Source of the DNA: Rickettsiales bacterium
GTDB lineage: Bacteria > Pseudomonadota > Alphaproteobacteria > Methylaequorales > Methylaequoraceae
Length of the DNA: 19,133 nt
NCBI GenBank assembly: GCA_002715305.1
Contig: PAYV01000033.1
Coordinates: forward strand, 1 to 19,133
Direction: 5' to 3'
Below the pieces are notes generated by a model. That model was not told the DNA's origin and made no database searches. It saw nothing but the letters and a program-made list of their open reading frames with translations. Made by a program: the position numbers and the translations under genes. This document shows, one piece after another, positions 1 to 7,783 of this stretch (position 1 is the stretch's first letter; every line of letters starts with the position of its first letter).

Positions 1-480
1 AAAGTTGGCCCATCAGCAAATCCTGATGAAATACTAAAATTAATTAAAATTATAAATCCAAATAATGAAGAAGGAAAAATAGTATTAATTGTAAGAATGG
101 GAGCAAAATCAATAAAAGATTTATTTCCACCTCTATTAAGAAAAATAAAAAAATCAAATCTTAATATAACCTGGTCTTGTGATCCAATGCATGCTAATAC
201 TGAAAAGGCAAAGAGTGGTTATAAAACTAGAAACTTTAAAAATATTTTAAGTGAAGTTAAATCATTTTTCCAAATTCATAAATCTGAAGGGACATTTGCT
301 GGCGGTATACATTTAGAAATGACAGGTCAAAATGTAACTGAATGTATTGGTGGATTACAAAAAATATCTGATAAAGATCTTGCCAGTAGATATCACACAC
401 ATTGCGATCCTAGACTCAATGCTTCTCAATCGATTGAGCTGGCTTTTTTAATAGCTTCTTATTTAAAAACAATAAAATAA
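1..480 (+). CDS. Class II 3-deoxy-D-arabino-heptulosonate 7-phosphate (DAHP) synthase, 5' end missing
   Basis: This gene makes the enzyme that condenses phosphoenolpyruvate and erythrose-4-phosphate in the first step of the shikimate pathway. The frame is open from base 1, so the N-terminal two thirds or so lie outside the window; the ATG at 97 is internal. The visible 159 residues hold the C-terminal half of the plant/actinobacterial-type (class II) barrel. Recognisable pieces are CDPMH followed by a GYKTR segment, GGIHLEMTGQNVTEC and CDPRLNASQSIELAF near the end. These are family signatures, and the cysteines and acidic residues in them belong to the metal and substrate site. The stop at 478-480 is followed closely by nadE, so the two are probably co-transcribed. 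Confidence in the family is high; regulation by aromatic amino acids cannot be judged from this part. Confidence 0.93.
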   Translation, partial: KVGPSANPDEILKLIKIINPNNEEGKIVLIVRMGAKSIKDLFPPLLRKIKKSNLNITWSCDPMHANTEKAKSGYKTRNFKNILSEVKSFFQIHKSEGTFAGGIHLEMTGQNVTECIGGLQKISDKDLASRYHTHCDPRLNASQSIELAFLIASYLKTIK

Positions 481-587
481 AAGTGGGGTAAAAAATAAAA
501 ATTTTTGTTTCACAAAAAAATTTTACGGTTGGTGATGTTGAGAAAAATTTCGAAATTCTAAAAAAGTCCTTCTCTAAATCAGTTTCC

Positions 588-2117
588 ATGAATTCTGATT
601 TTTTTGTCAGTACAGAGCTATCTTTGGCTGGATATCCGCCACAAGATCTTTTATTCAGAAAAGATTTTATTTCAAAGATAAATAGTTTTAAAAAAAAGAT
701 TATTAATTTGACAAAAAAAACATCTACAATTTTTGTTTTAAATATACCAGAAATTGAAAAAAAAAAATTATTTAATACAGTTTTCCTAATAAAATCTGGG
801 AATGTAATATTTAAAATAAGTAAATCCTCCCTTCCAAACTACGGAGTTTTTGATGAGAAAAGATATTTTTACTCAGGTAAAAATAATGGAAATTTATTTA
901 AATATAAAAATAAAAATCTTAAGTTTTTTATCTGCGAAGATCTTTGGGCATCAGATTTAACTAAAAAAGAAAAAAAAAAAACAGATTTAATTTTTGTTTT
1001 AAATGCCTCACCATTTGAAATTAACAAATTTAAAAAAAGAATTAATATTTCAAAAAAGAACGCAATTCATTTTAATTCACCATTAATATATCTTAATTTA
1101 GTTGGTGCTCAAGATGATATAGTCTTTGACGGTGGTTCTTTTTTTATGAATCAAAGTGGTGAAATTATTGATTGTGCGTCTTTTTTTGAAGAAGATGAAA
1201 TGTTAATTGATACTAAAAAAAAAAAAAAAAAAAAGATTATTTCTTTAGATAAAAATGAGCATCTCTACAATGCTTTGATGATTTCATTAAATGATTACTT
1301 TAAGAAAAATAATTTTTCAACTGCACTTATTGGAATTTCTGGCGGGATAGATTCAGCTCTAACCGCTTCAATAGCTGCGGATGTTTTAGGTTCTAGTAAT
1401 ATAAAGTCATTTTTTTTACCATCAATTTATACATCTAAAGAAAGTCGAACTGACGCTAAAGATTTGTGTGAGAATCTGAATATTAGTTTAGAGGAAATTT
1501 CAATTGAGTCTTCAAGAAAGTTAATTCTTGGCGAACTTTCTTTTTTATTTAAAAATCTTAAAAAAGACATTACAGAAGAAAATGTACAGTCAAGAATCAG
1601 AGGATTATTACTAATGGCTTTATCTAATAAATTTAATTCACTGTTATTAACCACAGGAAATAAATCAGAATTATTAGTTGGATACTCAACTCTTTATGGA
1701 GATATGTGCGGGGGGTTTTCTTTGCTTAAAGATTTGTATAAAACAGAAATAAATGAACTTTGTAAATGGAGGAACAAAAATACATCGAATAGATTTAAAA
1801 TAAACAAAAAAGATATAATTCCTTCAAATATTTTGCTCAAAGAGCCAACTGCAGAATTAAAGTTTAATCAAAAAGATTCTGATACTCTTCCCTCGTATGA
1901 TATTCTAGATAAGATCTTGTATTTATTAATTGACAAGAATAAAGATTTAAAAACAATTGTTAAAAAAGGATTTAAAGAAAAAATAGTGAGAAAAATTTGG
2001 GAAATGGTAAAAAATTCAGAGTTTAAGAGGTTTCAAAGTGCATTGGGTCCAAAAGTATCTGAGATGTCTCTTGATAGAGACAGAAGATTTCCAATAACAA
2101 ATAAATTTATTCTATAA
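588..2117 (+). CDS. nadE: Glutamine-dependent NAD+ synthetase
   Basis: NadE makes NAD+ from deamido-NAD+, ATP and glutamine, the last step of NAD synthesis. From the ATG at 588, the N-terminal nitrilase-fold glutaminase domain (about 1-205) carries its expected catalytic triad: Glu10 in STELSLAGYPP, Lys79 just before LPNYGVFDEKRYF and Cys116 in FICEDLW. The C-terminal ATP-pyrophosphatase domain has the P-loop SGGIDS at 251-256 and the TTGNKSE segment near 355. A lysine-rich linker, encoded by an unbroken run of 20 A at 1215-1234, joins the domains. 588 is the first canonical start. However, the same frame is open back to 492 and encodes a conserved first strand (KIFVSQKNFTVGDVEKNFEIL, plus one further residue group) that should belong to the enzyme, with ATA at 495 where Met is expected. 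The true start is therefore probably 495. The stop is one base before gltX. Confidence 0.95.
   Translation: MNSDFFVSTELSLAGYPPQDLLFRKDFISKINSFKKKIINLTKKTSTIFVLNIPEIEKKKLFNTVFLIKSGNVIFKISKSSLPNYGVFDEKRYFYSGKNNGNLFKYKNKNLKFFICEDLWASDLTKKEKKKTDLIFVLNASPFEINKFKKRINISKKNAIHFNSPLIYLNLVGAQDDIVFDGGSFFMNQSGEIIDCASFFEEDEMLIDTKKKKKKKIISLDKNEHLYNALMISLNDYFKKNNFSTALIGISGGIDSALTASIAADVLGSSNIKSFFLPSIYTSKESRTDAKDLCENLNISLEEISIESSRKLILGELSFLFKNLKKDITEENVQSRIRGLLLMALSNKFNSLLLTTGNKSELLVGYSTLYGDMCGGFSLLKDLYKTEINELCKWRNKNTSNRFKINKKDIIPSNILLKEPTAELKFNQKDSDTLPSYDILDKILYLLIDKNKDLKTIVKKGFKEKIVRKIWEMVKNSEFKRFQSALGPKVSEMSLDRDRRFPITNKFIL
1215..1234 (+). repeat. Homopolymer of 20 A inside nadE
   Basis: This is the longest homopolymer in the window. 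It encodes a string of lysines between the glutaminase and synthetase domains of NadE. The reading frame is kept, so the tract length is compatible with function, but both polymerase slippage and sequencing miscounts are likely at this length. Confidence 0.95.
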
Positions 2118-2118
2118 A

Positions 2119-3450
2119 ATGTTAAGATTTGCTCCAAGCCCAACAGGTTATTTACATGCAGGTAATTTACGAGTAGCAATTCTTAATTATTTTTTTGCAA
2201 AAAAAAATAATAAAGAATTTTTTTTAAGAATTGACGATACAGATCAAGATAGATCTAAAAAAAAATATGTTGATTCAATAATTAAAGATTTAGATTGGTT
2301 GGGGATAGAATATAAAAATATTGTTAAGCAATCAGAAAGATTTTTAAAATATACTGATGTTTTTAATTTTTTAAAAAAGAAAGAATTTATATATCCTTGT
2401 TTTGAAACGGGCGAAGAGTTATCTCTGAAAAGAAAAGTTCAATTAAAAATGGGTAAACCACCTATATATGATAGGTCATCACTTAAATTATCAAAAGAAA
2501 AAATAAATGAATTAATTAAATCAGGTCAAAAACCCCATTGGAGACTTAAGCTAGATAATGAACCAATATATTGGGAGGATTTAATTCATGGAAAGATTTC
2601 ATTTAATAATTTATCAGTATCTGATCCAGTAGTGTTTAGGTCTGATGAAATGCCACTTTTTACAATTACTTCTGTGGTTGATGATATAGAACTTAAAGTA
2701 AGTCATATACTTAGAGGTGATGATCATATTACAAATACTGCTGCACAGATTAAACTTTTTAAATATTTAGATGCGAATGTCCCAGAGTTTGGGCATTTTC
2801 CTTTAATACAGTCCAGGTCCGGAAGTAGTTTATCAAAAAGAGATAATTCTTTATCAATAAGAGAATTTAAAGAAAAAGATATTTTTCCGATAGTTCTTAT
2901 AAATTATTTAAGTAAAATCGGAACATCAAATTCTCTTGAAAATTTAGATTCAGTTGAAAGTTTATTAGATAAATTTAGTTATTCAAATTTTTCAAAGAGT
3001 TCAGTTTTATTTAATTTTGACGAGATTTTGAGATTAAATGCAAAATATATTAAAACTATAAATTATAAATCTATAAATAACTTTTCAAAAAAATCTTTTG
3101 GTGAAAATTTCTGGGGAATTATTAAGAATAATATTGATAGTGTTGAAGAAGCGGAGGAGTGGTTTGAAATTATATATGAGAAAATAGATTTTTCTGAAAA
3201 GATAAAGATAGAAAAAAAATTAATGAATGATTTGAAAGATAGTCTTCCAAAAACAATTGATATTAATTCATGGAGTTTATGGACAAACGAAATTAAAAAA
3301 ACCTCAAATATTAAACCTAAAGAACTGTTTAAGTTGATAAGATTAATTTTGACAGGTAAAAACTATGGGCCTAGTATGGATCAGCTTCTATCTTTGTTTG
3401 ATAGAGAAGAGGTTTTAAGGAGGATTGTTTCTAATTGTGAGCAAAAATAA
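2119..3450 (+). CDS. gltX: Glutamate--tRNA ligase
   Basis: GltX attaches glutamate to tRNA(Glu), and in organisms that use GatCAB also mischarges tRNA(Gln). The class I synthetase signatures are clear. RFAPSPTGYLHAGN at residues 3-16 is the HIGH-type motif, RIDDTDQDRS follows at 37-46, RGDDHITNT lies near 199-207, and SSLSKRD at 236-242 is the KMSKS-type motif. The C-terminal part (about 270-443) is the helical anticodon-binding region, and the length of 443 residues is normal. The start ATG sits one base after the nadE stop and immediately precedes the conserved motif, so there is no room for an N-terminal extension. The segment YPCFETGEELSLKRK lacks a zinc-binding cysteine cluster. Many alphaproteobacteria carry two GltX copies with different tRNA preference; which kind this is cannot be decided here. 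Its 3' end overlaps the start of cimA. Confidence 0.96.
   Translation: MLRFAPSPTGYLHAGNLRVAILNYFFAKKNNKEFFLRIDDTDQDRSKKKYVDSIIKDLDWLGIEYKNIVKQSERFLKYTDVFNFLKKKEFIYPCFETGEELSLKRKVQLKMGKPPIYDRSSLKLSKEKINELIKSGQKPHWRLKLDNEPIYWEDLIHGKISFNNLSVSDPVVFRSDEMPLFTITSVVDDIELKVSHILRGDDHITNTAAQIKLFKYLDANVPEFGHFPLIQSRSGSSLSKRDNSLSIREFKEKDIFPIVLINYLSKIGTSNSLENLDSVESLLDKFSYSNFSKSSVLFNFDEILRLNAKYIKTINYKSINNFSKKSFGENFWGIIKNNIDSVEEAEEWFEIIYEKIDFSEKIKIEKKLMNDLKDSLPKTIDINSWSLWTNEIKKTSNIKPKELFKLIRLILTGKNYGPSMDQLLSLFDREEVLRRIVSNCEQK
3417..3423 (+). promoter_or_regulatory. Strong Shine-Dalgarno sequence for cimA inside gltX
   Basis: AAGGAGG lies within the last codons of gltX. It is only one base from a TTG at 3425 but 13 bases from the GTG at 3437, which begins a protein matching the family N-terminus. 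The site therefore favours the GTG at 3437. It is one of few good Shine-Dalgarno matches in the window. Confidence 0.6.
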
Positions 3451-5014
3451 TATTAAAATATACGATAGTACTTTAAGAGATGGAGCTCAAACTAAAGGTA
3501 TAAATTTTAGCTTAGACGATAAAAAGAAAATTTTAAATACACTTGATGAACTTAGAGTAGATTATGTAGAAGGTGGTTGGCCTGGAGCTAACCCGACAGA
3601 TGACATTTTTTTTAAGTCTCTTCCTAAACTAAAATTTTCAAAAGTTGTTGCATTTGGAATGATGCGAAAACACAAAGTAAAAGTAAAAAATGATATTGGT
3701 TTAAAATCAATCCTCAACTCAGGAGTTGGATATGCTTGTCTTGTAGGAAAATCGTGGGATTTTAATGTAAAAAATGCACTTAAAGTAGGTTTAGAGGATA
3801 ATTTAGAAATGATTGGCGACACAATATACTATGCATCAAAGAGATTAGACGAAGTTATGTTTGATGCAGAGCATTTCTTTGATGGTTTTAAAAGCAATCC
3901 AGATTATTCATTAGATTCAATTAAAATAGCTTATGAGTCTGGTGCAAAATGGATTATATTGTGTGATACCAATGGTGGTACTTTACCATACGAGGTTAAA
4001 GAGATAGTATCGAAGGTAAAAAAGATAATACCTGTAGAAAAAATTGGTGTTCATTTTCATAATGATACAGATAATGCTACGTCTAATTCAATTGAATCTA
4101 TAAGATCTGGAGTTTGTCAAGTTCAAGGAACATTTAATGGTTTAGGTGAAAGATGCGGAAATGCTAATCTTGTAAATATAGTATCTAATCTTGTTTTAAA
4201 GATGAATTTTAACTGTTCATTGAAAAAAAATTTAAAAAAACTCACTTCTGTAAGTAGATTCATTGACGAAACTTTAAATAGACAATCAGCAAGAAACCTC
4301 CCATTCGTAGGTTCTGCTGCTTTTGCTCATAAAGGTGGACTTCACATCTCAGCAGTAGAAAAAGATCCTAGATGTTATGAACATATTAATCCATCTGAAG
4401 TGGGAAATGAGAGAACATTAGTTATTTCAAATCAGTCTGGAAAGAGTAATATTTTGAATAAATTAAAAAAATATAAAATCTCAACTAATAATAATGAAGA
4501 TGAAATAGTTAGTTTTTTAAACCTAACAAAGAAACAAGAATTTCTTGGATATGCATATGATGGTGCAGAGGCAAGTTTCGAATTATTAGCTCGAAGAAAG
4601 TTTCAAAAATTAAAAGAGTTTTACAGTTTAGCTAGTTTTAAAGTTTCAGATGAAAAAAGACTAAATGAATCAGGAAATTTCAAACCATTTTCGGAAGCTC
4701 GAGTAAAAATCTTTGTCGGAAAAAAAGAATTTTACAGCGCATCAGAGGGTAATGGCCCCATCCATGCACTTGATAATGCTTTAAGAAAAGCTTTAATAAA
4801 ATTTTATCCAAAATTAAAAGAGTTGAATCTTATTGATTATAAAGTTAGAATTTTGACGCCTGAAGATGGAACAAAAGCACTTGTAAGAGTAAGAATAGAA
4901 TCATCAAATAAAAATCAAACTTGGTCAACCATTGGGGTCTCTCATAATGTTATTGATGCATCATATATAGCTCTGCATGATAGTATCACATATCATTTAC
5001 TTAAAATGAAATAA
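3437..5014 (+). CDS. cimA: Citramalate synthase
   Basis: CimA condenses pyruvate and acetyl-CoA to (R)-citramalate, a threonine-independent route to 2-ketobutyrate and isoleucine. The protein belongs to the 2-isopropylmalate synthase/homocitrate synthase family. Counting from the GTG at 3437, DSTLRDGAQ at 10-18 holds the first metal/substrate residues, GVHFHND carries metal-binding His206 and His208, and GERCGNANL follows at 237-245. A C-terminal LeuA-type dimerisation/regulatory domain covers roughly 390-525 (HALDNALRKAL, RVRIESS). The length of 525 residues, the motif DYVEGGWPGANP and the wording of the N-terminus fit CimA better than LeuA or NifV. The frame also opens at a TTG at 3425, but the Shine-Dalgarno spacing favours 3437, giving a 14-base overlap with gltX. 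The stop directly abuts the trmJ ATG. By family knowledge, feedback inhibition by isoleucine through the C-terminal domain is likely. Confidence 0.92.
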   Translation: MSKNNIKIYDSTLRDGAQTKGINFSLDDKKKILNTLDELRVDYVEGGWPGANPTDDIFFKSLPKLKFSKVVAFGMMRKHKVKVKNDIGLKSILNSGVGYACLVGKSWDFNVKNALKVGLEDNLEMIGDTIYYASKRLDEVMFDAEHFFDGFKSNPDYSLDSIKIAYESGAKWIILCDTNGGTLPYEVKEIVSKVKKIIPVEKIGVHFHNDTDNATSNSIESIRSGVCQVQGTFNGLGERCGNANLVNIVSNLVLKMNFNCSLKKNLKKLTSVSRFIDETLNRQSARNLPFVGSAAFAHKGGLHISAVEKDPRCYEHINPSEVGNERTLVISNQSGKSNILNKLKKYKISTNNNEDEIVSFLNLTKKQEFLGYAYDGAEASFELLARRKFQKLKEFYSLASFKVSDEKRLNESGNFKPFSEARVKIFVGKKEFYSASEGNGPIHALDNALRKALIKFYPKLKELNLIDYKVRILTPEDGTKALVRVRIESSNKNQTWSTIGVSHNVIDASYIALHDSITYHLLKMK

Positions 5015-5729
5015 ATGGTTTATGATCTTAATAATTCACTTGAGATTATTTTAGTTAACACTCAATTACCTGAAAATTTAGGTGCGACTGCAAGAGGCAT
5101 GTTGAATTTTTATCTTGAAAACCTAAGATTAATAAAGCCTAATTTTCATATGAAAAATGAAAAAATACTTCCGTTATCTGCAGGTGCTGATCACGTAATT
5201 AAAAAAGTAAAAGTGTATGAAAATTTTGAAACATCAATTAGTGATCTAGATTATATTATTGCTACAACGAATAGAGATAGAACCCTAAAAAAAAAAAATA
5301 TCAATTTTAATGAAATTTTTAAACTTATAAGTGCAAAAAAAAAAAATAGGTATTGTTTTTGGACCTGAACAATCTGGACTTAATAACGAACATATTTCAC
5401 TTTCGGATTATATTCTTAAAATTCCATCTAATAAAAAATTTTCATCAATTAATCTTTCTCATGCAGTTACAATTGTATGTTATGAACTTTCTAAAACGAT
5501 TTTCCGTGATATAAGCTCAAATAAAAAAATATATGATTTAGCACCGAAGAAAGAACTTATTAATTTTTATAAAATTCTAGAAAAAAAACTTGAAGAAAAA
5601 AATTTTTTTATGGTCGATGAACGAAAAAAAATAACGGTACAAAAAATACGTAATATTTTTAGTAAATCTTTATTGAATGTTAATGAAATTAAGATACTTC
5701 ATGGTATTATTAAATCTTTAGAGAAATAA
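5015..5729 (+). CDS. trmJ: tRNA (cytidine/uridine-2'-O-)-methyltransferase TrmJ, frame broken in a poly-A run
   Basis: This is a SPOUT-superfamily RNA methyltransferase, most like TrmJ, which 2'-O-methylates tRNA position 32. The first frame (5015-5368) has the N-terminal signature VNTQLPENLGATARGM and IIATTNRDR. It then runs into a run of 12 A (5335-5346) and stops after eight unrelated residues (NRYCFWT and stop). The second frame, one base later, continues the family sequence exactly: IGIVFGPEQSGLNNEH, then the knot region LKIPSN...INLSHAV, to the stop at 5729. Removing one A joins both into a protein of about 237 residues, a normal TrmJ length. The gene is thus a complete family member with one extra base. 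It may be rescued by transcriptional slippage, be a recent pseudogene, or be a sequencing error. It starts directly after the cimA stop and is probably the last gene of that operon. Confidence 0.85.
5335..5346 (+). repeat. Run of 12 A carrying the trmJ frameshift
   Basis: Eleven A would give a continuous TrmJ frame (SAKKK then IGIVFGPEQ); twelve are present. A second run of 12 A at 5287-5298 in the same gene is in frame. Confidence 0.9.
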
Positions 5730-5747
5730 ATTATTCAACAAATTGAA

Positions 5748-5783
5748 TTGACATAGATTTTTATAAAAGTATATTTCTTTCTT
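5748..5783 (+). promoter_or_regulatory. Predicted sigma-70 promoter of rpsD
   Basis: A perfect -35 box TTGACA (5748-5753) is followed after 16 bases by TATATT (5770-5775). Transcription should begin at about 5781-5783, immediately before the rpsD ATG at 5784. The stretch just upstream of that ATG is pyrimidine-rich and has no Shine-Dalgarno sequence. If the assignment is right, the rpsD mRNA is nearly leaderless. Confidence 0.5.
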
Positions 5784-6401
5784 ATGACAAGAATTCTTAA
5801 GTCTAAATATAAAGTTGACAGAAGATTAAGATGCAATCTTTGGGGAAGACCTAAAAGTCCTTTCAATAGAAGAGACTATCCACCTGGGCATAATGGACAA
5901 AATAAGAGGAGAAAACCCTCTGACTTCGGCACTCAGCTTATGGCTAAACAAAGATTAAAGTCTCATTATGGTTATATAACAGAAAAACAATTTAGAAACC
6001 TCTTTTTTAAAGCTTCAAAACTAAAAGGTAATACAAGTGAAAACCTAATTGAACTACTAGAAAGAAGATTGGATGCCGTTGTTTACAGAATGAAGTTTGT
6101 AACTACAATATTTGCAGCTAGACAGTTTGTAAGCCATGGTCATGTTATGGTAAATGGAAAAAAAGTTACAATTCCTTCGTATTGTATTAAAGATGGAGAT
6201 GTAATTGAGGTTAAGGAAAAAAGTAGAGAGATGCCAATTGTTCTTGAGGCAATAAGTTCAACTGAACGAGATTCTCCAGAATACCTCTCGGTAGATTACG
6301 ATAAAATGAAAGGTACGTTTCTTAAGGGACCAAAACCACAAGAGGTTCCCTATCCTGTAGTTATGGAACCAAACTTAGTCATCGAATACTATTCCAGATA
6401 G
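5784..6401 (+). CDS. rpsD: 30S ribosomal protein S4
   Basis: S4 is a primary 16S rRNA-binding protein that nucleates assembly of the small subunit body. The 205-residue length is standard. The N-terminal part has the conserved basic stretch RRDYPPGHNGQ (29-39) and KQRLKSHYG (55-63). The S4 RNA-binding domain spans about 94-156 (RRLDAVVYRM, AARQFVSHGHVMVNGKKV, DGDVIEV). The cysteine-rich zinc-binding N-terminus found in some S4 proteins is absent. It stands alone in its own transcription unit with a close promoter, separate from the large ribosomal protein operons, as is usual in alphaproteobacteria, where it lies near grxD/bolA/pur genes. The start is fixed by the conserved N-terminus. Confidence 0.98.
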   Translation: MTRILKSKYKVDRRLRCNLWGRPKSPFNRRDYPPGHNGQNKRRKPSDFGTQLMAKQRLKSHYGYITEKQFRNLFFKASKLKGNTSENLIELLERRLDAVVYRMKFVTTIFAARQFVSHGHVMVNGKKVTIPSYCIKDGDVIEVKEKSREMPIVLEAISSTERDSPEYLSVDYDKMKGTFLKGPKPQEVPYPVVMEPNLVIEYYSR

Positions 6402-6459
6402 TAATTTTTCTATTTACTGAAAATATTAAACATCTAAAATGCTCTGAAAGAGGTTTAAT

Positions 6460-7212
6460 ATGAAACTTTCATCGCTCATTATAGCTCGGAATGAAGAAAC
6501 AAATATCGAAAACTGCCTTAAATCTTTATATTTTGTAGATGAAATCATTGTTATTCTAGATAGAAGTGAAGATAATACTGAGAAAATTGTTAAAAAATAT
6601 ACAAATAAAATTTTTAAAGGATCTTGGTTTTGTGAAGCAGAAAGAAGAAACTTTGGTTTGAAAAAATGTAAGTCTGATTGGATTTTAGAGGTTGATGCAG
6701 ATGAGATAATTACAGAAAAATTATCGAATGAGATTTCTAGATGTATTAGCACAAAAAAATATGATTTTTTTTATATTTCTCTCTTGAACTTTGTGGGAAA
6801 AAATTCAATAAGATTTGGATGGATGGCGTGTATGGCTCCAGAAGGCAAATTTTGCTTATTCAAGAATGGTAAGAAGAACTGGATTGAGGGAAGTGTTCAC
6901 CCAAGCTATTCAATAGAAGGAAAAAAAGGTCCAATTCTATCAAATCCAATTTTGCACTATATGTCCAAAAATATTTCTGATCTTATAAAAAGATTCAACA
7001 GAAATACTTCTTTATATTCAATTGATTTAAAAAATAAGAAATCTTTAAATAAATATTTATCTTTGAGAAAAATTTTTTCTAGATTTATTAAATGTTATAT
7101 ATCAAGATCAGGATATAAAAGTGGAAAGATTGGTTTTTTAATAAGTATCTTATCTGCTATTTATCCATATGTATCGGCAAAAAAGGCTCAGAGCGAAGAA
7201 ATTGAAATTTAA
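6460..7212 (+). CDS. Family 2 glycosyltransferase, WaaE/KdtX-like (lipopolysaccharide core)
   Basis: This 250-residue protein is a GT-A fold glycosyltransferase. The N-terminus SLIIARNEETNIENCLKSL (5-23), the nucleotide-binding VILDRSEDNT (31-40) and the metal-binding DAD with following Glu (79-82, VDADE) are typical of family 2. FCEAERRNFGL and WIEGSVHP fit the WaaE/KdtX group, which adds a sugar (often glucose) to the inner core of lipopolysaccharide at the cytoplasmic face of the inner membrane. The C-terminus (about 222-240) is a hydrophobic/amphipathic helix that could touch the membrane. A good Shine-Dalgarno (AAAGAGG, 6447-6453) supports the start. Its stop overlaps the stop of convergent grxD by four bases. 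Donor and acceptor sugars cannot be told from the sequence. Confidence 0.85.
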   Translation: MKLSSLIIARNEETNIENCLKSLYFVDEIIVILDRSEDNTEKIVKKYTNKIFKGSWFCEAERRNFGLKKCKSDWILEVDADEIITEKLSNEISRCISTKKYDFFYISLLNFVGKNSIRFGWMACMAPEGKFCLFKNGKKNWIEGSVHPSYSIEGKKGPILSNPILHYMSKNISDLIKRFNRNTSLYSIDLKNKKSLNKYLSLRKIFSRFIKCYISRSGYKSGKIGFLISILSAIYPYVSAKKAQSEEIEI

Positions 7213-7544
7213 TTTTTTTCTACTTGATATTTGATATCGTGTTTTTGAAAAAGATTTTCTATTTCCCCACTTTCTGCTAATTCTCTGAGTATATCACAAC
7301 CTCCCACAAACTCTTTTTTGATGTATATTTGGGGAATAGTTGGCCAATTAGAGTAATTTTTTATACCTTCACGAATTAAATTATCTTCCAGCACATTAAA
7401 ACTTGTAAAGTTTATATTAAAATAATTTAAAATTCCTACCACATTGGCTGAAAATCCGCATTGCGGGAAATCAGGTGTGCCTTTCATAAAAACTACCACA
7501 TCATCACTCTTGATAATATCTTCAATTTTTTTTTTATCTTCCAT
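7209..7544 (-). CDS. grxD: Monothiol glutaredoxin, Grx4/GrxD family
   Basis: This small glutaredoxin-fold protein binds a [2Fe-2S] cluster with glutathione, usually as a dimer or with BolA, and serves in iron-sulfur cluster delivery. The single active-site cysteine lies in the diagnostic CGFS motif (29-32), preceded by VVVFMKGTPDFPQ. The cis-proline loop WPTIPQIYI (about 67-75) and the glutathione-binding GGCDI (about 82-86) are both present. The length of 111 residues is normal. It is the last gene of the purine operon, eight bases after bolA; co-transcription with its physical partner BolA is a recurrent arrangement. The last bases overlap the convergent glycosyltransferase. Confidence 0.96.
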   Translation of the reverse strand: MEDKKKIEDIIKSDDVVVFMKGTPDFPQCGFSANVVGILNYFNINFTSFNVLEDNLIREGIKNYSNWPTIPQIYIKKEFVGGCDILRELAESGEIENLFQKHDIKYQVEKN

Positions 7545-7552
7545 AATCCATA

Positions 7553-7783
7553 TTATAGTGCAATAGTTGTTAACATTAAAGCATGAAGTTCATTTCCCAT
7601 TCGATTACCAAGGGCTTTATAAACCAACTGATGTTGTTGTACTTTTGATAGTCCATTAAATTCTTTTGATTCAATCTTTGCATGATAATGATTGTTGTCA
7701 CCTTTAAGATCATCAATTTCGATCTGTGCGTCGGGTATTTGCTTTTTTATTAATGTAATAATTTCTTCGGATTTTATTGGCAT
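7553..7783 (-). CDS. bolA: BolA family protein
   Basis: BolA proteins form [2Fe-2S] complexes with CGFS glutaredoxins and take part in iron-sulfur metabolism or its sensing; some also bind DNA. The protein has the class II KH-like fold pattern with VEIDDL-type strand, HYHAKIES, the conserved helix SKVQQHQLVYKAL (His51) and the C-terminal NELHALMLTT (His67). The open frame reaches back to an ATG at 7807, eight codons earlier. I chose the ATG at 7783-7781 because it overlaps the purL stop by one base (TAATG) and gives a normal 76-residue family N-terminus (MPIKSEEI). Gene order purL-bolA-grxD is widespread in alphaproteobacteria and predicts that BolA and GrxD act together here. Confidence 0.95.
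   Translation of the reverse strand: MPIKSEEIITLIKKQIPDAQIEIDDLKGDNNHYHAKIESKEFNGLSKVQQHQLVYKALGNRMGNELHALMLTTIAL

Noticed and set aside
1215..1234. 20-A run in nadE as a gene-breaking assembly artefact
   Set aside because: The NadE frame is continuous across it and both domains are complete, so the count is at least correct modulo three.
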